Positions 5,901 to 10,792 of a stretch of DNA of 10,792 nucleotides are shown here, piece by piece. Below the pieces are notes generated by a model, which saw only the letters and a program-made list of their open reading frames with translations, ran no database searches and had not been told where the DNA came from. How positions within the stretch are numbered: the first letter of the stretch is position 1; each line of letters starts with the position of its first letter. Made by a program: the position numbers and the translations under genes. This DNA is from JANOQP01 sp044227705. Its GTDB lineage: Bacteria > Bacteroidota > Bacteroidia > Chitinophagales > Saprospiraceae. The DNA lies in NCBI GenBank assembly GCA_044227705.1, contig JBGAWE010000156.1, positions 1 to 10,792 of the forward strand, written 5' to 3'.

Positions 5901-6391
5901 CGAGAGACGATGCGCCGCTCGATTTCCGTCGTCGACTGCCCCGCGAGGAACGGCAGCGACAAAACCTGCCCCCCTTTTTCGAGGACAAAACCGGCCCCGA
6001 CGATTTGCTCGACCGGCCAGTCGCCGCCCTTCACGAGGATGTCCGGCTCGATGCTTTTAACGAGTTCGAGCGGGTCGTCCTCCTCGAAAACCACGACGGC
6101 ATCGACGAAAAAGAGCGCAGCCAGTTGAGCCGCTCGAGTCGCCTCATCGTGAATGGGCCGCGCCGGGCCTTTCAGCCGCCGCACCGATTCGTCCGAGTTC
6201 AACCCGACGACGAGCCGCTCGCCGAGGTCTTTCGCCGCCGCGAGATATTGGAGGTGGCCGAGGTGCAGGAGGTCAAAGCATCCATTGGTGAAAACGACCC
6301 GCCCGCCCCGAATCCGCCACGCGGCGGCCAGCCTCCGGGCCGCCTGCCGGTCGACTATTTTCTCTGAAAGAAGCTCGAAGTGCGCCCTCAT
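5891..6391 (-). CDS. rfaE2: D-glycero-beta-D-manno-heptose 1-phosphate adenylyltransferase (RfaE2/HldE C-terminal type)
   Basis: Expected to activate heptose-1-phosphate with ATP to ADP-heptose, a precursor of LPS core or other surface glycans. The 166-residue protein is a stand-alone nucleotidyltransferase domain, lacking the kinase half of HldE. Visible motifs are FTNGCFDLLHLGHLQYL with the HxGH signature at 43-46, VGLNSDESVRRLKGPARPI at 62-80, PDILVKGGDW at 116-125 and the closing GQSTTEIERRI. The ATG at 6389-6391 overlaps the hexosaminidase stop as ATGA, so translation is probably coupled. The last residues (after about Ile161) and the TGA come from an interspersed repeat. The matching kinase (rfaE1), isomerase and phosphatase are not in the window. 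A related cytidylyltransferase activity is possible, but the ST.TE ending and the NSDxSVRRLKG motif favour RfaE2. Confidence 0.92.
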   Translation of the reverse strand: MRAHFELLSEKIVDRQAARRLAAAWRIRGGRVVFTNGCFDLLHLGHLQYLAAAKDLGERLVVGLNSDESVRRLKGPARPIHDEATRAAQLAALFFVDAVVVFEEDDPLELVKSIEPDILVKGGDWPVEQIVGAGFVLEKGGQVLSLPFLAGQSTTEIERRIVSRNS

Positions 6392-8691
6392 TCCATGATG
6401 ATTTCGTCGACGAAAAGCCAGGCCGGCTCGCCCGCTCCCGGGTGCTTCGCGTCGATTTTTCCAAAATTTTGAACCAAAACCCGCCAAAACCGGGCCCTCT
6501 GGCTGGGAAACTCCACCTCGACCTCGTTGACCGACGGCTCCTCGTAGCTCATCGCATCTACCTCTTCGAAGCCGACGGGGCGCCAGCTCTGCCCGTCGTC
6601 GCTGACTTGAACTTCGACCTTTCGAGGCGGGTGAATCCATGCCGGTTTCGAGGAAAGGAAGTGCAGCCGGACGAGCTTCACCTTCTGCCCGGCCTCCCCA
6701 AAATCGAAGGTCGGGTCGAGGTCGCCGCCGCCGAGGCCGACCCATCGGTCCCAGTTTCGCATCGTCGCCGAGAGGCCGTCGGTGAGGGAGAAGGGGTTGC
6801 CGCCCGTGTATTTTTCCGGCTTCGCCGAGAGGCGGTACTGACGGCCGGTGGCGAGGTTGACCGAGAAATTCAGGTTGAGCGTCCTGCCGATTTTCTTCCC
6901 TTCCAAAAATGACGCGGCTTTCAGGCTGGTCTTTTTCAAAATCGAAAGCGGGCCTGAATAGAGCGGGCTGTTCATCGACGGTTCCTTGCCCGAAAGCTCG
7001 TACCTGATTTCGGCTTTTTTGTCAATCGTGGAGAGCGAAACCAGTCCGCTGTCGACCCGCGCCGCGATTTCGAACATGGCCCGCGAGTAGTTGATGCCCA
7101 GCGCGTCGAGCCGCCCGAAATGGTATTTCAGCCGCTCGGCGAACTCCGAAAAATCGCGCCCCTCCGGTTTCGACCAAACAACCTCGGCCAGCGCGACGGC
7201 CCTCGGGTAGGCCATGTACTCGACGGCCGCCTCGTTGCCGATGTACTCCGTCCAGATGTTGCCCTGCGCCCCGAGGATGTGCCGCGCCTCCGCCTCCGAG
7301 AGGCCGGGCGGGACCGGCTCGTAGCTGTACGTTTTCTGGATGGTCGTCAGCCCGCCGATGGCCAGCGGCTCCATCTCCGGAGAGCCTTGATAGTGGTCGA
7401 GATAGCAGTGCGAGCCGGGGCACATCACCGCGTCGTGGCCTTGCTTGGCCGCCGCGATGCCGCCCTCGGTGCCGCGCCAGCTCATGATGGTGGCGGTCGG
7501 GGCGATGCCTCCCTCGAGGATTTCGTCCCAGCCGATGAGCGACTTGCCGCGCTTTTCGAGGAGCTTTTCGACGCGACGGATGAAATAGGATTGCAGCTCG
7601 TGCTCGTCGGCGAGCTTCTCCTTTTTCATCCGCTTTTGGCATTTCTCGCAGTCGTGCCAGCGAACCTTCGGGCACTCGTCGCCGCCGACGTGGACATATT
7701 TTCCGGGGAAAAGCGGCAGGATTTCCTCAAAAACCTTGTCGATGAACTCGAAAACGTCGTCGTTGCCCGCGCAGAAGACGTCGTCGAAGACGCCCCAGGT
7801 CCCGGCCACGTCGACGGGCTTTCCGGTGCAGCCGAGCTTCGGATAGGCGGCGAGGACCGCCATCGCGTGGCCCGGCATCTCGATTTCGGGGAGGACGGTG
7901 ACGAACCTTTTTCGGGCGTACTCGACCACCTCTTTCACCTCCTCTTGGGTGTAAAAACCGCCGTACTCCGTCCCGTCGAACTTCTGAGGCGAGTCGGAAT
8001 AGTGGCCGACGAGCGTCTGCTTCCGCCGCGACGAAATCTCCTGCAGCTTCGGGAATTTCTTCACCTCGATGCGCCAGCCCTGGTCGTCGGTGAGGTGCCA
8101 GTGAAAGGTGTTCATCTTGTGCATCGCCATCAGGTCGATGTACTTTTTGATGAAATCGACGCCGAAGAAGTGGCGGCAAACGTCGAGGTGCATCCCCCGC
8201 CACGGGAATCGGGGCGAGTCCTCAATCAAACAGCACGGGGCGAGGAGCGCCTTTTCGGTGGCATTCGGCCTTTCCATTTTTTGAGGGAGGAGCTGCCGCA
8301 GGGTTTGAACCGCGTAAAAAGCGCCCATCGCCGTGCGGGCCGAAATCAGGACTCTTTTGGGGGAGACATCGAGCCGGTAGCCCTCTTGAGCTTTGACGGC
8401 GGCCGTGTCCTCGTTGAAAAAAATGGAATTGGGCCGGTCGAAATCGCCGGGGCCTCGGCGGAGGAGCGGCTGCGCGGTCGGCGTCTTTCCGAGCGGCCGG
8501 GCGACGAGTTCCTGCAAGGCCTGCGCGGCGAGCTGCCAGTCGCCCTTCTCGGGGAAATAAATCCGGGTCTCCGCGTCGAGCGAGAAGGTGCCGGGCCGCG
8601 CCTCCGACACGGCGGGCTTCGGAATGACCGAGACCTGTGCCGAGGCGAGGCAGGTGTTTGCCATAACAATAAGGAGTGCGAGTCTTTGCAT
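6388..8691 (-). CDS. Secreted GH20 beta-N-acetylhexosaminidase
   Basis: Exported glycoside hydrolase that releases terminal GlcNAc/GalNAc from glycans or chitooligosaccharides by substrate-assisted catalysis. The 767-residue product has a signal peptide (MQRLALLIVMANTCLASA, cleavage near 18/19) and no lipobox. Order of domains: GH20b-like N-terminal domain about 20-155, GH20 barrel about 160-510, a small chitobiase-type C-terminal beta domain about 545-612, and an F5/8-type C (discoidin-like) domain about 625-767 with SSKPAWIHPPRKVEVQVSDD. Barrel motifs: RGMHLDVCRHF, TFHWHLTDDQGWRIE, PEIEMPGHA (His275), and HVGGDE with the catalytic Asp338-Glu339 pair; Trp388, Trp405 and Trp480 fit the sugar-stacking positions. 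All catalytic residues look intact. It is first in an operon with rfaE2, overlapping it by 4 bp. The start is fixed by the signal peptide. Export to periplasm or outer surface is likely; no type IX secretion C-terminal domain is evident. Confidence 0.97.
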   Translation of the reverse strand: MQRLALLIVMANTCLASAQVSVIPKPAVSEARPGTFSLDAETRIYFPEKGDWQLAAQALQELVARPLGKTPTAQPLLRRGPGDFDRPNSIFFNEDTAAVKAQEGYRLDVSPKRVLISARTAMGAFYAVQTLRQLLPQKMERPNATEKALLAPCCLIEDSPRFPWRGMHLDVCRHFFGVDFIKKYIDLMAMHKMNTFHWHLTDDQGWRIEVKKFPKLQEISSRRKQTLVGHYSDSPQKFDGTEYGGFYTQEEVKEVVEYARKRFVTVLPEIEMPGHAMAVLAAYPKLGCTGKPVDVAGTWGVFDDVFCAGNDDVFEFIDKVFEEILPLFPGKYVHVGGDECPKVRWHDCEKCQKRMKKEKLADEHELQSYFIRRVEKLLEKRGKSLIGWDEILEGGIAPTATIMSWRGTEGGIAAAKQGHDAVMCPGSHCYLDHYQGSPEMEPLAIGGLTTIQKTYSYEPVPPGLSEAEARHILGAQGNIWTEYIGNEAAVEYMAYPRAVALAEVVWSKPEGRDFSEFAERLKYHFGRLDALGINYSRAMFEIAARVDSGLVSLSTIDKKAEIRYELSGKEPSMNSPLYSGPLSILKKTSLKAASFLEGKKIGRTLNLNFSVNLATGRQYRLSAKPEKYTGGNPFSLTDGLSATMRNWDRWVGLGGGDLDPTFDFGEAGQKVKLVRLHFLSSKPAWIHPPRKVEVQVSDDGQSWRPVGFEEVDAMSYEEPSVNEVEVEFPSQRARFWRVLVQNFGKIDAKHPGAGEPAWLFVDEIIME

Positions 8692-8707
8692 GGGCCGTTT
8701 TTATTGA

Positions 8708-8780
8708 GCCACGAATTACTCGAATTTTCACGAATCGGAGAGGCGGCGGCGATCCGTGAAAAATTCGGGTACTTCGTGGC
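8708..8780. repeat. Two-armed CACGAATT-type inverted repeat between divergent genes
   Basis: Left arm 8708-8737 begins GCCACGAATTACTCGAA and continues TTTTCACGAATCG; right arm 8751-8780 is its imperfect inverse, ending ACTTCGTGGC. The two differ by a few substitutions and a one-base length change; the spacer is about 13 bp and GC-rich. Each arm contains CACGAA, CTCGAA and CACGAA spaced about 10-11 bp apart. It lies in the 162-bp region between the hexosaminidase (minus) and metallopeptidase (plus) starts, so it sits in or next to both promoters. Transcribed on either strand it would fold as a roughly 28-bp hairpin. Confidence 0.85.
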
Positions 8781-8807
8781 TGTAATAAAACAGACTGAAC
8801 CGCGTCC

Positions 8808-8815
8808 AATCTTTG
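8808..8815 (+). promoter_or_regulatory. Weak -7-like box upstream of the metallopeptidase gene
   Basis: AATCTTTG matches the Bacteroidota -7 consensus TAnnTTTG except for the first base and is followed by C. It lies 38 bp before the ATG and just after the inverted repeat. No -33 element is evident, so this is a low-confidence suggestion. No comparable box was found for the divergent hexosaminidase gene. Confidence 0.22.
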
Positions 8816-8853
8816 CTGTTCATCAACTTCTCAAACCAGAAACTTCTATCGCC

Positions 8854-9534
8854 ATGTTGCTTATCATCAGTTTGGTTTTCATGGGCATCGGCGCGCTGTT
8901 GAGCAGCCGCCTGCGCTCGAAATTTGAGCATTACAGCCAGATGCCGCTCGTCTCCCGGATGTCGGGCGCGGAGGTGGCGCGGAAGATGCTCGATTACTAC
9001 GGCCTCCGCGACGTGCAAATCACGCAGGTCGACGGCCAGCTCACCGACCACTACAACCCGGCCGACAAGACGGTCAACCTTTCGCGCGACGTCTACAACG
9101 GCCGCCACGTCGCCTCGGCGGCCGTCGCCGCTCACGAGTGCGGCCACGCCGTCCAGCACGCGGAGGCATACGCCGCCCTCACGATGCGCTCGGCGCTGGT
9201 GCCGGTGGTCAACATCTCGGCATCGCTCCAGCAGTTCCTGTTCATGTTCGGCCTTGCCGGGATGGGGATGTTCCACAACAAGTGGCTGCTCATCGTGGCG
9301 CTCGCCGCGTTCGGGGTGACGACGCTTTTCAGCCTCATCACGCTGCCGGTCGAGTTCGACGCGAGCCGTCGCGCGATGGCGTGGCTCAACAGCTCGAACA
9401 TCGCGGTCGGCCCCGAACACGACGGCGCGAAAGACGCCCTCTGGTGGGCCGCGATGACCTACGTCAACGCGGCGATGGCGGCGCTGGTGCAGTTCGCGTG
9501 GCTGCTGATGTCGCTGCTCGGTCGGCGCGACTGA
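8854..9534 (+). CDS. YugP-type neutral zinc metallopeptidase, integral membrane
   Basis: A 226-residue membrane protease of the Zn_peptidase_2 (PF04298-like) family; physiological substrates are not known to me. The zinc motif HECGH (His94, Glu95, His98) sits in VAAHECGHAVQHAEAY, the typical wording for this family, and Glu167 in LPVEFDASRRA is a likely third ligand. Hydrophobic segments at about 2-19, 115-140, 143-163 and 203-222 suggest four membrane helices, with the catalytic region between the first and second. The stretch SRMSGAEVARKMLDYYGLRDVQI (34-56) and DHYNPADKTVNLSRDVY (65-81) are also characteristic. The ATG at 8854 starts the first helix directly; the frame is open far upstream, but only because it runs through the repeat and antisense to the hexosaminidase gene. 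It appears to be a single-gene unit closed by the terminator at 9556-9591. Confidence 0.94.
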   Translation: MLLIISLVFMGIGALLSSRLRSKFEHYSQMPLVSRMSGAEVARKMLDYYGLRDVQITQVDGQLTDHYNPADKTVNLSRDVYNGRHVASAAVAAHECGHAVQHAEAYAALTMRSALVPVVNISASLQQFLFMFGLAGMGMFHNKWLLIVALAAFGVTTLFSLITLPVEFDASRRAMAWLNSSNIAVGPEHDGAKDALWWAAMTYVNAAMAALVQFAWLLMSLLGRRD

Positions 9535-9555
9535 AACCGGGCCGGTTTTTCAGGA

Positions 9556-9591
9556 AGCCGGGCTGCCTTGATGGGCGGCCCGGCTTTTTTT
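9556..9591 (+). terminator. Strong intrinsic terminator after the metallopeptidase gene
   Basis: A 12-bp stem (AGCCGGGCTGCC at 9556-9567 with GGCGGCCCGGCT at 9574-9585, one G-T wobble) encloses a 6-nt loop and runs directly into seven T residues at 9585-9591. It begins 22 bp after the metallopeptidase stop. A weaker AAACC/GGTTT stem with T run immediately precedes it at 9534-9550. It separates this gene from the transketolase gene. Confidence 0.9.
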
Positions 9592-9657
9592 GTGGAAAAC
9601 TCGACGGGCGGCTTGAGAGGGGAATTTGGAACTTCGCCCTATCAATCTTTTCAAACT

Positions 9658-10611
9658 ATGCTCGAAAACCTCACCCCTACCGCCACCAAAGCCACCCGCG
9701 ACGGCTTCGGCCAAGCCCTCCTCGAACTCGGCCGTACGAACCCGAAGGTCGTCGGCCTGACCGCAGATTTGATGGAGTCGCTGCAGATGCACCACTTCCA
9801 AAAGGAGTTCCCCGACCGCTTTTTCCAGTGCGGGATTTCGGAGGCGAACATGATTTCCGTCGCGGCCGGGCTGGCGACGGGGGGAAAGATTCCTTTCACG
9901 GGGACCTTCGCCAACTTCTCGACCGGCCGCGTCTACGACCAGATCCGGCAGACGGTCGCCTACTCCCACAAGAACGTCAAAATCTGCGCCTCCCACGCGG
10001 GCCTGACCCTCGGTGAGGACGGCGCGACCCACCAGATCTTGGAGGACCTCGGCATGATGCGGATGCTGCCCGGCATGACCGTCATCAACCCCTGCGACTA
10101 CGCACAGACCTACGCCGCCACCCTCGCCGTCGCCCGGCACCACGGGCCGGTCTACCTGCGGTTCGGCCGGCCGGCTTGGCCTGTTTTTATGGAAAATCAG
10201 AAGTTTGAAATCGGGAAGGCCATCACCCTTTCGACGGGGAAGGACGTGTCGATTTTCGCCACCGGCCACCTCGTCTGGACGGCCGTCGAGGCGGCGAAGG
10301 AGCTGGCGGTGGAGGGCCTCTCGGTCGAGTTGATAAACATCCACACCATCAAGCCGCTCGACGAGAAGGCGGTTTTGGACTCCGTCAAAAAGACAAAGTG
10401 CGTCGTCGTCTGCGAGGAGCACCAGCGCAACGGCGGCCTCGGCGACGCCATCGCCAACCTCCTCGCGCACAATTTCCCCGCGCCGATGGAGTATGTCGGG
10501 GTGAAGGATTCGTTCGGCGAGAGCGGGAAGCCGGTCGAGCTTCTCGAAAAATACGGCCTAGGGAAGAAGGACGTGCTGTGGGCGGTGAAGGATGTTTTGG
10601 ATAGGAAATAA
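9658..10611 (+). CDS. Transketolase C-terminal subunit (split transketolase)
   Basis: The 317-residue protein covers the pyrimidine-binding and C-terminal domains of transketolase, a thiamine-diphosphate enzyme that moves two-carbon units in the non-oxidative pentose phosphate pathway. GISEANMISVAAGLA contains Glu62, the residue expected to activate the cofactor, followed by PFTGTFANFSTGRVYDQIR and the HAGLTLGEDGATHQ loop with His125. The C-terminal domain begins about 185 and has INIHTIKPLD and EEHQRNGGLGDA. The diphosphate-binding N-terminal half (about 280 residues) is missing, as expected for lineages that encode transketolase as two chains, but that partner gene is usually adjacent and is not here on either side. 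The ATG at 9658 gives the conserved start; an upstream in-frame ATG at 9568 lies inside the terminator. A DXS or dehydrogenase E1-beta role is less likely from the motifs. The intergenic leader has no convincing promoter box. Confidence 0.92.
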   Translation: MLENLTPTATKATRDGFGQALLELGRTNPKVVGLTADLMESLQMHHFQKEFPDRFFQCGISEANMISVAAGLATGGKIPFTGTFANFSTGRVYDQIRQTVAYSHKNVKICASHAGLTLGEDGATHQILEDLGMMRMLPGMTVINPCDYAQTYAATLAVARHHGPVYLRFGRPAWPVFMENQKFEIGKAITLSTGKDVSIFATGHLVWTAVEAAKELAVEGLSVELINIHTIKPLDEKAVLDSVKKTKCVVVCEEHQRNGGLGDAIANLLAHNFPAPMEYVGVKDSFGESGKPVELLEKYGLGKKDVLWAVKDVLDRK

Positions 10612-10653
10612 GCCGAGACAGGGTAATTTTAGCAAGTTCAAATAGAAGACAAT

Positions 10654-10792
10654 ATGGCTAGAAAAGAGATTAAGCCCTCCCTCCCAAAATTCACTGTGAG
10701 AAACCTCGCCCAGATTGAGGAGGCCACGGTCGAGTTTGGCGATTTCACGCTCGTCGTTGGGGCGCAAGCGAGCGGGAAGAGCTTGTTCTTGC
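10654..10792 (+). CDS. P-loop ATPase (AAA/ABC-ATPase-like), N-terminus only
   Basis: Only 46 codons are visible before the right edge. After MARKEIKPSLPKF the sequence TVRNLAQIEEATVEFGDFTLVVG leads into the Walker A motif GAQASGKS, then LFL. The pattern of a first strand, an 'IEEA.VEFGDFT' hairpin and an early Walker A is typical of SMC/RecF/OLD-like ATPases annotated as AAA family ATP-binding proteins, many of which belong to DNA repair or phage defence. With no Walker B, coiled coil or effector domain in view the specific role is open. It begins 42 bp after the transketolase stop without a terminator; TAATTTTA at 10624-10631 is a one-mismatch -7-like box. The first codons and leader are richer in A and T than the rest of the window. 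Confidence 0.75.
   Translation, partial: MARKEIKPSLPKFTVRNLAQIEEATVEFGDFTLVVGAQASGKSLFL

Noticed and set aside
6392..6745. 118-codon N-terminal extension of RfaE2
   Set aside because: It lies antisense-free but out of frame within the hexosaminidase C-terminal coding sequence; the ATG at 6389-6391 gives a normal-length enzyme with an ATGA overlap.
8708..8780. CRISPR or short tandem array from the recurring CACGAA units
   Set aside because: The units are contiguous and only about 10 bp apart in two inverted arms; there are no regular unique spacers and no cas genes.
7120..8853. Long plus-strand open frame antisense to the hexosaminidase and in frame with the metallopeptidase
   Set aside because: It looked like a possible fusion, but the first part is an antisense shadow of GH20 codons and then reads through the inverted repeat; the protease has a natural ATG at 8854 that begins its first membrane helix.
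9568..9657. Upstream in-frame ATG for the transketolase subunit
   Set aside because: It falls in the loop and descending arm of the strong terminator, so it would not be on the transketolase mRNA; the conserved start is at 9658.

Overview
The window looks like chromosomal DNA from a high-GC member of the Bacteroidota, possibly a Saprospiria-like environmental lineage; the phylum is well supported, the class is a guess. Phylum evidence: a DUF4270 lipoprotein between a one-domain GT5 glycosyltransferase and glmS, a transketolase encoded as a separate C-terminal subunit, a Bacteroidota-type ClpS, and a TAnnTTTG promoter box upstream of the GT5 gene.

Layout. (1) Bases 1-3845, minus strand: GT5-domain protein, DUF4270 lipoprotein, then glmS, which runs off the left edge; a 383-bp non-coding divergent region follows. 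(2) Bases 4229-5046, plus strand: a BCP/AhpE-like peroxiredoxin and the ClpS adaptor. (3) Bases 5051-8691, minus strand: an exported GH20 beta-N-acetylhexosaminidase, a heptose-1-phosphate adenylyltransferase (RfaE2 type) and a PlsC-like acyltransferase, tightly packed as an operon that converges on clpS with only 4 bp between stop codons. (4) Bases 8854-9534, plus strand: a YugP-type membrane zinc metallopeptidase followed by a strong intrinsic terminator. (5) Bases 9658-10611, plus strand: transketolase C-terminal subunit, without its N-terminal partner nearby. (6) From 10654: the first 46 codons of a P-loop ATPase in visibly more AT-rich DNA, cut by the right edge.

Functional theme: mostly core metabolism and envelope. 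GlmS feeds amino-sugar synthesis; the hexosaminidase can release GlcNAc; RfaE2 activates heptose for surface glycans; the acyltransferase acts on lipids. Peroxiredoxin and ClpS handle oxidative stress and protein turnover.

The least ordinary feature is a set of interspersed inverted-repeat elements between genes: a long hairpin at 2930-2988, one arm of a CACGAATT-type repeat at 5871-5900 and a complete two-armed copy of the same repeat at 8708-8780. The 5871-5900 arm contains both the stop codon of rfaE2 and the only plausible start codons of the next gene. I do not see a convincing new multi-gene system; the truncated ATPase at the right edge is the one place where accessory DNA might begin.
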